Origin: Xestospongia bergquistia
Taxonomy: Eukaryota > Porifera > Demospongiae > Haplosclerida > Petrosiidae
DNA: 64,000 nt
Assembly: GCA_963965975.1 (NCBI GenBank)
Contig: OZ014422.1
Coordinates: forward strand, 3,991,155-4,055,154
Direction: 5' to 3'
In this document: one piece after another, positions 44,253-56,192 of the stretch
Layout: each line of letters starts with the position of its first letter
How positions within the stretch are numbered: position 1 is the first letter of the stretch
The notes under the pieces: generated by a model
Seen by the model: the letters and a program-made list of their open reading frames with translations, nothing else
Database searches by the model: none
What the model was told of the DNA's origin: nothing
Made by a program: the position numbers and the translations under genes

Positions 44253-46598
44253 GTATTTCGACATGGTGATTGAAGCTCCGTTGAAACTTATCCTAATGAC
44301 CCATAACAGGAAGATGAATGGCCTCAAGGATTTGGACAACTAACAACTGTAAGTTGAATACATTGCAGTCTGTCTATTTTCATATTTCATAGCTTAGAAT
44401 GGAAGAAGCTTATAATCTTAGACTTATATTGAAGTCGAAATACATTAAATTTGGTTACATGTATAAAAATTATTCCAGAAACTAGGTGAATTTAGTTTAT
44501 GAGGGATTTTTTCATGCATAAAAATATACATTAAGGTATATATCCGGAGCACATATTTAGATAAAACATTAATGAGTGCAGAGAGTCTGCTAGCTGGATT
44601 GTACCCACCTGATGAATCACAAGTATACAATTTTATTTTAACATCCATAATAAGTAATTTCTATTGTAAAAATTTAAGACTGATTTATACTGGTAGCCTA
44701 TTCCTGTCCATATATTGTACTAAAAGAAGATGATAAGGTGTCAAATTTATTAAAATAAATGTGATGTGTCCAAAGTCTCCATTATGATAGCTAATTTTAT
44801 GCCTCCTCCAAATGACATCAACCCCTACTAAGTCCACTTTGATGAATATATTAATGCATTACTGAGTCAAGGTTGGTTTAAGGTTAATTTAATGTTTTCT
44901 ATTGACAATAAAAAATTAGTTATAGACTGTAAGACAAGATTATAATCTAAAAAAAATCATCCTATTAACTGTTTTAGAAGATACTGATTTCATAGTGAAA
45001 TACTGTATGCATTACTGATAAAATTGATTGCTTGTATTAAACCAAATCATTGTCACTAGGTATTATAGATTGCATTGGGCATTATATACTGCATTGAAAT
45101 GTATTAACAATATATGATAATCTGATTACTAATACTATGGAATTGACAGCTCATATACTTCAACAAACAACTTCTCAGAAAGGACAAGTATGTGGTATAT
45201 AAGACTGTCCTGTTATAAATTCCATAGTGACAGCCCTCACACATAGCCAAGCATTCGTGAAAGTTCTTGCATCTAATTAATGAAACATTAAATAGAATAT
45301 TCATAGCTCTTACAACTAGGCTACAAAGTTCCATCCCTGTATTCCATGTATTTTTCTGTATTGTTGTATTATTATTTTTGTGACAACTAAGTTATTTTAT
45401 TGCAGTTATTAAAGGCATACTCTACATATTGTCCAGAGTATACAAAATTACGAGATAATGATAAAAACACTACAAAATACAAAGAAATGGAGCAACAACA
45501 TCAAGTAAACCATCACATTTATTGACAATTAAAGTGATTAGATTTATTTAGCATTTGTATGAAGAGCTTGGATAGTACACTGGGAAAAAGATTGACACTT
45601 TGAATGCCTGGAGTATTAGAGATGCCTTAATTATAGAGGTGAATGTTAAACTCATTGCAATTGTAATTATATAGATACTTTGTTTTTTAGTATATTTATA
45701 ATCTGACAATGCCACCTTGGTTCTCAGTAGATTTGTTAATGTCTCTTAAGCCTATACTGACTTTTCATTAAGTTTATTCTCTGACACCTGCACCAAAAAA
45801 CAAATAATGGGAGGTAATAACTATTTTGATTGGAGTGTAGTTTATATGATGTGACTGATGTCGTAGGTTTATGGACTGATAAAGTATTGTCTGATATGGA
45901 AATAAAAGCTATTAACAGTGACAGTGTGAGAGATTTAAAATTGGCCTTGTATTCTGCTGTAACTAATCTGACAATGTTTTCAGCATGATACAACAGTATC
46001 AGCATTTTTAAGTACATTTGATGGTATTCAACCATCCTACACTGCAGCATTTGTCATTGAATTGTACTATAATAATGGGTATGTAAACAGTTTGCATGCT
46101 TTTATCATTTCATGGAGTATTATTATATAAAGTCATTATTATGTGAAATTTCTCTGTCACAATGAAACATGGAATGATAGTTTTCATTAATTACTTCACA
46201 TCCTGATTGTTATAATCTTTGTTCCTTAGATGAAATACAAAAGTATGCACTAGATTTATCTTTTTTATAATTATTTTTTTAGTGAACTAGTAAGTCTATA
46301 ATGTTTCTATTATTATGTCATTATCCCTATATATCACTGTGATACTAACTAAACTCACATATTAGTATTATTGTATAGACAATTAAGCAACCTGACTGAA
46401 GATCTTTAGTTGAGTATTGTGGACTTGTGACACCTATATCTCCATCTATTCTCTCTGTTCAAAATGAAACACAAGGTTAGATTGCTTAATAACTGTATCA
46501 TTTTGTTATCTGTTGATTTCATAGTGATAGCATCGAGTGCTGTTTTTGGTTTTGTTTGCATACTTTTGATAGTATTAATGACTGGATGTTTAGTATAG
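44253..46598 (+). pseudogene. Histidine acid phosphatase (lysosomal/prostatic type), pseudogene, right copy
   Basis: Exons in order: VFRHGD, TGA, SSVETYPNDP, TAA, EDEWPQGFGQLT (44,253-44,346); [25 protein letters not shown] (44,545-44,620); [12 protein letters not shown] (about 44,690-44,720); FDEYINALLSQG (near 44,840); CPEYTKLRDNDKNTTKYKEM (45,430-45,500); LNAWSIRDALIIE (near 45,610); DVVGLWTDKVLSDMEIKAINSD (45,860-45,970); HDTTVSAFLSTFDGIQPSYT (45,988-46,050). A final exon holds a membrane segment CIILLSVDFIVIASSAVFG and ends at TAG 46,596-46,598. The RHGDR arginine is replaced by TGA, so the enzyme is dead even if transcribed. The left copy has a longer C-terminal frame because its stop is absent. 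Confidence 0.85.
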
Positions 46599-46827
46599 TT
46601 GCCTGCTATTATAATAAAGACGTAATTTGTATAAATATGTTGTGCAGTATTCACTTTAGTTTTTACAGAATATTTTATTAGCATCTATTATGTTATGTAA
46701 CTTTTAAATGTTAGACCTGATATCTAGAAGTAATTGGTTTATGTATTATTAAAAACAGAGCAATGAGAGAAAATTTATAGTTATAAATAAAATAGTACAA
46801 TGCAGGCATCATTTATCATATTAACAA

Positions 46828-47774
46828 TTATTTTTCATTATCTTCTATTGTCGAAAGAGCAAGACGTGATCTATGAACAAGAGACTGAGATCCAATGACA
46901 TAATAGCTATAAACATGCTTTACCTGTTTAAAGTTAAATGACTTTTAACTAAGTGACATGCAGCAAGAGCAGAAACAAGAGAGAGTTCACCAGACAACAC
47001 TGTCCCACAAATGATACAAGCTAATTTGTCCTGCATTGTCACCTGGTTATCCTTTGAAGGATGGGCCATGAATACCTAAGATCTATCACACAAAAAGTGT
47101 CTTATTTGAGTGAGGTGTTTTTGTCATAAGCTTACTTGTACCTCTTCCTACAGTTCCTACTTCCAATGATGGCATAGTACAGCTAATATATAAATATTTA
47201 TAATAAAGTCCTCCTCTCTCCATAAGTGTGATACAATTGGAGCTACCAACTACTTGAGCAGGGTCCTAACAATATATCACACAAGTCTTCATACAAACAA
47301 AAGCTAAGTGAACAACCTTACTTGACCAGTTGCAATAAAGTAGCAGTAACTACGTTGGCAGCATGTGCGTTGAAACCAACAATTGAGCCTGCCATTGGTG
47401 ACCCCACAAGGTTCTTATTGGTATTAACATCAACGAGAGCATCTCTTGAAGTTTTGAGAATCTGATGTCCCAAGAATAGAGTTATTGCATATATTAATAT
47501 TAACATACATTTTCAACTACTTGAGCAGGTATTGTTGCATCACACACAACACGACCTTCAATCCAATTAACAGCAGAAGGTTTCTTGTCTTAATTACCAC
47601 TAAGACTAATTACTTACTCTGGAAACTGCTTCTGAAGAAACCTCAAGGAATTCTCAACACCCTAAACAATAATTATCAAAATTGATAAGCAACTAAAATT
47701 TTTTAAAAATTGCAGGCATAGTACATAAAATGTTTACCTTTGACAACATATTCATTCCCATAGCATCTCCAGTA
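46828..47774 (-). pseudogene. HMG-CoA reductase, C-terminal two thirds of catalytic domain (right copy)
   Basis: Minus-strand exons: TGDAMGMNMLSK (47,738-47,774), GVENSLRFLQKQFPE (47,618-47,661), [26 protein letters not shown] (47,509-47,588), [20 protein letters not shown] and [20 protein letters not shown] (to about 47,322), [16 protein letters not shown] to [14 protein letters not shown] with the TAA stop and frameshift shared with the left copy, and a last short exon with TAA at 46,828-46,830. Signature motifs of class I reductase (GDAMGMNM, NKNLVGSxMAGSIxGxNAHAAN, GTVGGGT) are all visible. The GDAMGMNM exon is interrupted by the HECT transposon; its upstream part is at 59,632-59,769. Confidence 0.9.
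47773..47774. repeat. TA target site, left side of HECT transposon
   Basis: The host exon is restored to ADTSTGDAMG if one TA and the element are removed; the other TA is 59,630-59,631. Confidence 0.75.
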
Positions 47775-48752
47775 TATGAGAGGTGATTAGTGCCAAAATA
47801 GTCACATTAAAGAGAGACTAGTGAAATCTTAGAGAGGGTAGTAAAGTCTTAAATAGGGTGGTGGTTTTTTAAAATAAGGTAGTGACTTTTTAAAATAGGG
47901 TAGTGACTTTCTCATAATATGAGAGGTGATTAGTGCCAAAATAGTCACATTAAAGAGAGACTAGTGAAATCTTAGAGAGGGTAGTAAAGTCTTAAATAGG
48001 GTGGTGGTTTTTTAAAATAAGGTAGTGACTTTTGAAAATAGGGTAGTGACTTTTTTAAAATAGGGCAGTGGTTTTAAATGTAGTAGCATTTAAATAGTAT
48101 AGTCCTTTTGAGCAAAATGGGTAGTGTCTTTAGGATAGTGTCTTTTAAAGTGATAACATTCTAATAGGGTTGTGTTTTTTAAATTAGATAGTATCTTTCA
48201 ATGTAAAATATTGTCTTTTGTGCAAAATGATAGTCTATTTAAAAAAGAGTAGTGTTTTTACAAATACAATACTGAGCTTGAGTTCTTTTACTGAGTGATA
48301 ACATTCAAAATAGGATATAGTCTATCGGAAACATAGGGAAGTGTTTTTTGAAATCAGGATAATGCTTTCAAAGTGATAAGATAGTAGTTTTTAGATATAG
48401 GATAAAGTCTTTGGAACAAAGTAAGACTGCTACAAGATTGTATGGTTGATAAATACAAGGGTTGGGTCGAGGGCTGGCTCTAGAAATTAGGGAAATTGAA
48501 TGTCTTCATAGTGCTTCCATTATGCATAAAAAGACAATGACTTATAAATTAACTAGCGAGGTGAGTTCAAAACTGATGACTTCCCTTGTTAAAAATCTTC
48601 AAATCTATTTTTTCAAGGGTTTGGAGTGCTGCAAAGATTCCCAAAGAAGAACCTGTTCTGAACAAGCAATGAAGTATAAATTAAATACAGAATGTTATCA
48701 CCACATTCTCTTTATCATGGCAATTTGAAGTTGATCATACTTATAATACCAC
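47775..48752 (+). repeat. Left terminal inverted repeat of HECT transposon
   Basis: Pairs with 58,582-59,631. The outer 700 bp is a series of short units of the form gggtagtgactttttaaaat. The first 143 bp are tandemly duplicated (47,775-47,917 and again from 47,918), joined through ctcataatatgag. The inner part includes gcataaaaagacaatgactt and ggcaatttgaagttgatca, both matched inverted at the other end. Confidence 0.9.
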
Positions 48753-48812
48753 CAGAGTCTACTACATTATCAGCTCCTCGTTATCTCTATAGCCCGCTTT
48801 GTCTTTATTTCT

Positions 48813-48819
<7 letters not shown>

Positions 48820-48850
<31 letters not shown>

Positions 48851-48860
48851 TCCTCTCTCT
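48820..48860. repeat. (TC)n microsatellite
   Basis: Nearly pure tctctctc run just inside the left inverted repeat. Confidence 0.9.
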
Positions 48861-49139
48861 TCTATTCACACATCCAACAATTTTCCTTCAGTATATTTTC
48901 CTTTTTCCCACTTGAACTCTGTGCTAATATCTCAGCCTTCATACAACCATGATTCTCTTTATTTGTCTCTTGAGTATCTATCCATCTAATCTGTCCATCA
49001 GTCCTTTCTGTCTGTTTATGTTACCATTCCTACTCTCATCTCGTTTAAGATGTTTTTGCCAAATGTAATAAATTCTTTAGAATTTTTAAATTTACTTCTT
49101 TTATTCCAAATTTTGTTTCTCTATCATTTATACATATGG

Positions 49140-50205
49140 TCAATAATATTGCTTACTATGGTTGGTCAGTCAGTATGGTCAGTATGGTTAATCAGTGTTG
49201 TTGCTCACAATGGACGTTCAATCAGTATGGTCAGTATGGTTAGAATGATCAATTGGTCAGTGTTGGTCAGCATGGTCAGTCAGGTGCATCAGTATGGTCA
49301 ATAGAGTTGCCCAGTTAATATGGTCTGAATGGTCAATCAGTCAGTGTTTGTTCAAAATGAGTATGATAAGTCAGTTTTTGTCATTATGGTCAATTAGCAT
49401 TTTGTCAATATGCTGATTTGATCAATATATGGTTGGTCAGTGTTTGGTCAATATGGTCAGTAGTGTTACTTACTATGGTCGTTCAGTCAGTACAGTTGGT
49501 TAGTACGGTTGGTCAGTTTTGGTCAATATCAGTGTTAGTCTCACTATGGTCAGTTGAGTTGGTTGGTCAAAATTGGTCAGTATCCCTAGTATGGTCAAAT
49601 GGTCAGTGTTGGTCAGTATAGTTGTAGTGTTACTTATTATGGCTGGTCAGTCAGTTTGGTCAGTTAGTTATCTTCAGCTGGTAAATATAGTTGATCAGTG
49701 TACTGTCATTCAGTGTTGTTCAGTATTATCAATAGTGTTGCCTATTATGATCAGTTAGTCAGTACAGTCAGCAGTTGGTCATTACTGTATGGTAAGTATG
49801 GTCATTATGGTCAATTGGTCAGTATGATCTGCCAATGTTCTTCAGTATTTTCAGTGTTTGGTCGGTATGTTCATGTAAGTCAGTGTATGGTCAGTATGAT
49901 CATTTCATCTGTATGTTTGGTCAGTTTTAGTCAATATGATCAGTAGTGTCGCTTATAATGGACATTCAGTAATTGTGGTTGGTCAGTCTTTTGTCAGTTT
50001 GTCAGTATGGTTGGTTCAGTCAGTATGCTCAGTATGCATGGTCAAAAGGTCATTGTTGGTCAGTATGATTAATAGCATTGCTTACTATGATTTGTCAGTT
50101 GATATGAGTGGTCAGTGTTTGGAAAGTATGGTCAGTATGGTAAGTTGGTCAGTAGTCAGTACAGTCTGTCAGAGTTGGTTAGTATAGTATTACTTACTGT
50201 GAATA
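49140..50205. repeat. Minisatellite with ggtcagtatggtcagtgtt-type units
   Basis: About 1.06 kb of diverged 9-12 bp units around tatggtcag / ttggtcagt. Open frames rich in Trp, Ser, Val across it are artefacts. It lies between the left inverted repeat and the HECT gene. Confidence 0.9.
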
Positions 50206-51472
50206 TTGTTAGAGTACTTAGAACTCATTACATATAGAACATACATTTATTACATACAGATGATGTGATGGATAACATATACAATACTTATATAATTACT
50301 TATATATCACTGATGATTGAAGATTAGCAGGTGATGTAAATATGGCCAACAGTAACACTCTTTAACATCTTCGTTAAAGCATGTACAAGTGTATCTGTGA
50401 CCTTTTTTTATTATTGTTACTTGTATTAAGAGAGGGGCTTCTATTAATGTGCAGCCTTTCAAAGTGTTTCTTACTTGTTTATATTTGTTATCTTTCAAGG
50501 AGACCTGTTTTGCATATGTACCCCACCATCATTGGACCGGACATAACTCTTTTCAAGCTAATACCAGGAGGATAAATTGTGCCTTTTGGTCACTTAACAT
50601 TTTAATATCGATGTTTTTTTTAAAATTGTTTTTAATATTTTCATCAAAGTATCTAATCTAGTTGTTGTCTCTTCATGCAGACCGTGAAGTCAAGCCATCG
50701 ATTATACCACTTGTATTACACATGTCTCACACTGGTTTTATTTCTATCAGAACACATTGTGTAAATATAATATGCTTAAATTATATTATAATAATGATAT
50801 CATTATCATTATCATTCCTCACCAAGAGCAAGTATAGTTGTTAAAGGTGAAGAGCAGGTTTCAGTGTGGATCATGTCAAAGAAATTGTTCAGACCAAAGT
50901 AAGTATGTATAGGTACAAAGAGACCAGGATCATGAGTTGAGACTTGAAACAATACTAAGGTCAATTGATAACCCAAACTATTGTTGGCACTATTGATGGA
51001 AAGATATAGTGTTGCTTGACAGTCGAGAGGTAAGTTGTATGCTGAAAGATTAGCCAAAAACTATTATAATTCCATAATGCTATCATTATCATTATTAGTG
51101 TTATTGTTATTACTAATATTAATATTACTATTATTATTTTGTTGTTGTTGTTGTCTCAGCTTAAACTTCATTCTTGCCTCTTTTGGTCTTCATAGTGCAA
51201 TGTATAGACTCTAGATGGAGTTTCAGTGAACGCATATATATGGTATTAAAGCTGTTTGTCATATATCTGTACTTCACATATATAATACTAACTCTAGCAT
51301 TGATTTAGCAATTTATGTCAATAATTGTATTGATAATTACATTTTTTAATAAGGTTGGCACGTCTTTTCATTGGCGGGAAATTAACGCAAAACTAGACTT
51401 AAGTTAAGGCTAGTAAGACTTAGAGAGAAGAGATCGTCATTTCAGTCATAGATACCGGAGAGTACAGTCGTC
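50206..51472. other. Upstream region of HECT gene, no gene recognised
   Basis: AT-rich, with att/gtt trinucleotide runs near 51,070-51,160. Promoter elements for the + strand HECT gene should lie here, but I see no motif I would defend. Short frames at 50,381-50,844 are unsupported. Confidence 0.5.
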
Positions 51473-54400
51473 ATGGCAGATCAGACGAGGACAGGAGACC
51501 TTAGGCAACAAGTGGTGTCAATATACAATAGTTTGTTGAACGCTGTCGATGCGCTGGAGAGTACTAGTCGACCTAGCGGTAGCGGGATCTCAAGTGTACC
51601 CAGTTGTCACGAAACTAGTAATAGTGGCATATCACGATTGTCAAGTGTTCTCGAACCTTCGCAGACTTCTTCCAGTTCCGAAATAAAACACTTATTCCAT
51701 TATAATACCAGCTTTGGGAAACGTAGGAATTCGAAGGGAAGTGAGAGCCTAAGCAAAAAGAAAAAAATAAAAACTTGGTCACATGCATTCGTTTGTTTAA
51801 GTTGTCCCGATCAAAATGAGCCACCTGACAGTAAGACTAGAGCTAAGTTGCAGCTAGCAGGTTTAGGAGAGAAGAGGTTGTCGTTATTTCACGATGGAGG
51901 CCCAGAAGAGCTTCATGAAGAACTCATGCAACAATATCCTAAACTGTCTTCTGGAGGAGGTTACGAGTTACTTCGTGCCAGTGGTAATCGTAAGCTTGAA
52001 ATTATTCCTGTGCCACATGAAGGATGCTCAGTCAATTTTCTGAGGAGTGTTGTACACAGTCCCAAGTGTATGTTCGTCCAATACAGAGAGATTTAGACAT
52101 GACCCCTTCTCTAATTAATGTAAGTTTTATATGATGTAAAAAACAATTGTTTAGTTTGCTTTATTAGCAATGGTTACCTATATCACGACAAGAAAAATGT
52201 CTAGAATGTGGCAATCTAGTTCCCCTTCACATGTTGAGAGAGCACATTCTGGCATGCAAGTCAACTCTTACTGGAGAGTGCATGTTTACACAAGCACACA
52301 CATAATAAGATTCACAGGCAGAATGGGAGGATCCGGTTTATATTAAGCATATAGCAGGTTTAAATTTTTGGGAGTTCTTTACTTTTTTGTGAAGAGGAAT
52401 AGTGGTAGTTTAATACAAGGATATGAGTCTGATCTATGCTTATGGACAATGGTGGATGGCTAGTATGCATTTCATTTTATGTCAGATATGTCATCGTTCA
52501 TTGGTCTATATGCATTATGCAAACCTACCAACTTGTGTAAAAAATATCATCTTCAGGCCTATTGAGGTTTGGTATAACATATGTAGACTTCACATCATGT
52601 TACACACACGTACACATGTGTATGTCATGTATCAGTACATCTAATATTCTATATATATTTCATATAATTATATAGATGAAGTTCAATTAGCTGATGAGTC
52701 TGATGATAAAGAGATGATCAGTGACAGTCCAGAAGACATGGTAATGAGCTTATAATTGCTATTTGTCAGCTACCTCATATACGTTGGCCTTTAGAGTAAT
52801 GATGATGATTCTATGCTGCAGTACGCAATCCAGTTAAGTCGCCAAGAGGCAAGTCTTACAGAGCCAAGGTTAGTTATTAATTGAGGTGATTCTTATATGA
52901 TTTATATAATTATTGATCAACTTTTATCTAGCTATTTTCAATCTTGTGAAATTAGTAGTATTGATGAAGTTATCACTATGCTTAGACAAAATTTAATGGA
53001 CAAATGCTTCACAATGGTAATTAGTAGAACCAATGTACTTGAAGAATTTTTTCGGAGGACTGATAAAAAGTCATTTGACCCATCAAAGAAGCTAAGAGTA
53101 AGTATGTACTTTGATTTCGTTGACTGTTCCCATTACATCCATATAGGTGGAGTTTGTTGGTGAAGAGGGGATCGATACAGGTGGTCTGACTAGGGAACTG
53201 TTTACACTACTTGTTAAGGCTATTTCTCCAAAATATATTCAAAATGGTTATCTTCTTCATGATTCCATTGCTCTTCGAGTAAGCACATACTAAGAATAAT
53301 TCAAGTAATTAAATTTTGTTTTGCAGGACAGGGTGTATTACAAAATGGGACAGCTTGCATCTATCTGTTTAGTGCAAGGAGGTGCTGGGTTTAATATTCT
53401 ATCTTTGACTGTATTTGAGTATGTATGTGGTAAAGACATCTCAAATATCATAATCCCTTTTGAAGACGTCATGCATCTTGAAGCAAAAGAACTGATTAAT
53501 GAAGTAAGTAGATACAGATACGTTCTTGTAAGATATGCATTTCATATTACTATTACTTGGTTCAGTTGTCTAAGTACGTATTTGTTTCTTGACAACAATT
53601 CACTTACTATAACTAGAACACATGTGGATCTGAACATATCATATATACCTTGATATGAGACTCACATAATAGCAATGTGCCACTATACCTAATATGAAGA
53701 TGCTACTCTTGTGAGGTTTCATGTTAAATGTAGCCTGTTGCAGCAGACATGCTCTTACTTTAAACATGTAAATTATGAGCTTGTTATAATACATGATGTC
53801 ATAATATTATTTTTCATTTAATTTCAGATACAATGTGTGTCAACTTTAGATGAACTGAAGGATGTATACTCTACACACATTGACAAACTAAGTGACTGTG
53901 GTATAACAAAGCCAACCAGCTTATTAACACTTGAAGACAAATGGGTAGTAGCCCATTCTATTGCACAGTATCATTGCCTATTAAGACATAAGGCAGAGCT
54001 CGACCAATTCAGTGATGGTCTGGTAACCTTAGGTACCAGAGATGCTATAAGAAAGTACCCAGTTCTATTGTCAGAGTTTTTCACCAACTGTAAGGTCGTC
54101 ACACTTACAGCAGGTGAGACAATTCATATGCATGGTAAATCTATATAGACAGGAAGTGTTTGTATGTATTCTATAAGATCATTATGTTGTTATGTTAACT
54201 GTTATTATACTTTGCAGACTTGATAAAGAATCTCTTTAAGGTCATGTATTCTGAGGTTGGCTCCAATGAGAGGGCGAAAGAAGAATGTACATACATTTAT
54301 TTCATAGATTATTTGGAAGAATGTGAAGAAGGTATACAAGATTTACACTTTTTGTTTGCTACATATACAAATATTGATTGTGTAATGTATGTATATGGTC

Positions 54401-56008
54401 TTGTATATGAGTGTCTTATCTACATTCTCTTGCATGGTTGTAGCTGAATCCATTAAAGAAGATATCCATGAAAAGAGTAAGTTTGGGATATTTTTGTGTG
54501 GGAGGAGGAGTGATAAACCACATAAATAGGTCTAATGACTGCCAGACACAAGTGTAAAAAAGTCTTGGTGGTCTTTACCAGTGATTAGTTAGTACAGTAG
54601 TCCCTCTTTTGAGAGACCACTCCCGTGAAAGACCACCTCTTTTGAGAGACCATAATTTGCATGTACCCATGCATTGCAATACAAAACCACCTCTAGTCAA
54701 AGACCACCTCTTTTGTGAGCCCAGAGACCACTAACATTGTGCATTTTTAAGACCATTAGAAGTGTAAATTGCATGTAAAATTCAATGCATGCACATAATT
54801 GCAGCTGTAGTTAACTAAAGTAGAACTACCAACCAGAGATGTCTCTGACTACATTAATTAATAACAATTCTTCAGTACTTAATGCTTTTTTAAATACATG
54901 TACATACAAATTGATCCAACCCATTACCCCGCCCACCTCTTTTGGGAGACCACTTTTTGTTGGATACGAGGGTGGTCTCTCAAAAGAGGGACTACTGTAC
55001 TAGACTACTAGTGATATTATATTGGAGAGGTGAGCGAAAAAGCTTATAATTGAAACTATTTTACCAAGATTTTTTTAATGGTACTGTTGTTACTGTAAGG
55101 AAGTAACCTTTTGCTATGTTTCAAATGTTAAACTACCCAAATATGAAGTCAATAGCATTAATCAGTCATGCCCAATCATTCATCACAGTAGAAGTAATCA
55201 TATTAATTGGGTGCTATGTACATCAGCAGTTGTTTTATGTGTGTTAATTTCATTTGTCATCCCCAAAAGTCACTTACAAGAAACACGATGAAAGTATATA
55301 TATATACATGCACAGGTGGCCCAAAACAATCTTTGAACTGACTGGTACGCAGACAAATTATGGCATTTGAAGCTTTCATGTGAACATTTTTCCTAAACCT
55401 GTAGAACATAGAAGTACTAAACTCACTGTGCCACTTTGTTATTCTTAGAACAATATTTTGTCAAGAGACTAGAAATAATTGATAAGGTGCCATTTCTGGA
55501 CATTACAAACATTTTAGCGCTATATTATACTTTTATCTGGCTAGTAGTTGATTAAGGCACTACTTAAATTTGTTGATCACCTGTCTTATGTGTATGTTGC
55601 TAAAGAGACAAAAGAGAGTTCATTGCTGTATTATCAAATAACTAAAATCCCAACTTATGTATTGTTGTACTCATCAATTGACCTGATTTAATAAAATTAT
55701 TTAATCTATTTGTTATTACAATTACTGGGTTGACATAGCCATCACTTTACCATGACTGTTTCATTTTATAGAGATAAAGGTGACCTTACATTCTGTTCTT
55801 AACTTTTTTTTTTGGAGCAGAAGAAATTCCTCCCATGGGATTTCCATGTGATCCTGTACTGCGTTTTAATGCCAGTGATCTTTACCCAACAGCATCCACA
55901 TGTGCCATTGAGCTGACATTACCAACTCAATACAGTGGTGATTATGAGTCTTTTAAAAATGCAATGGATGTGGCACTCACATGTCATGATGGGTTTGGAA
56001 AAAGTTAA
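51473..56008 (+). CDS. Transposon-borne HECT-type E3 ubiquitin ligase, 11 or more exons
   Basis: HECT ligases carry ubiquitin as a thioester and pass it to a substrate lysine. Exons: 51,473-52,119 (Ser-rich start, SLSKKKKIKTWSHAFVCLSC, FHDGGPEELHEELMQQYP, a frameshift before VYVRPIQRDLDMTPS); 52,168 to about 52,300 (C2HC finger CLECGNLVPLHMLREHILAC); 52,676-52,740; 52,795-52,868 (UIM: DDSMLQYAIQLSRQEASL); 52,932-53,097; 53,147-53,278 (VEFVGEEGIDTGGLTRELF, HECT N-lobe); 53,327-53,503; 53,828-54,113; 54,218-54,331; 54,444-54,476; and 55,772-56,008 (C-lobe IPPMGFPCDPVLRF, catalytic Cys in YPTASTCAIELTLP, final TAA). About 680 residues. Introns are GT-AG, mostly 50-320 bp, with one of 1.3 kb holding a MITE. 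Two single-base shifts (near 52,062 and in a T10 run at 55,804-55,813) break the frame. It resembles animal G2E3-like HECT proteins. Confidence 0.85.
54593..54999. mobile_element. mariner-like MITE in HECT intron
   Basis: Ends are tacagtagtccctcttttga and its inverse, about 28 bp of near-perfect inverted repeat through gagagaccac, starting at TA dinucleotides. The interior repeats agaccacctcttttg several times and has no frame. 407 bp. Confidence 0.88.
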
Positions 56009-56192
56009 CTATCCTGTTACACAATGTACATGCTCATTATCTCTTAAACTGTATACTGTCAATATATCTCACAAACTGTGTATGATCAGTATTCATAATC
56101 AGCATTACTTCTATTGTCACTTGTCAGTACTTTCTGTCAGGTATTACAATGATTTAATGATCAAATTTATTTGATTTCTTTAATATTGATAC

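Larger units (their letters stand above)
38861..47363. repeat. Inner right arm of giant inverted duplication
   Basis: Reverse complement of 4,425-13,060, with the same genes in the same relative order. It differs by a 0.3-kb replacement at 43,109-43,430, a 0.4-kb deletion at 43,616, and a few dozen small changes. Confidence 0.93.

Noticed and set aside
47775..48450. CRISPR-like array in the transposon end
   Set aside because: Units are diverged, directly adjacent without unique spacers, and mirrored at the other end; this is a eukaryotic transposon terminus.
49050..50187. Series of Trp/Ser/Val-rich frames
   Set aside because: Translation of the ggtcagt minisatellite.
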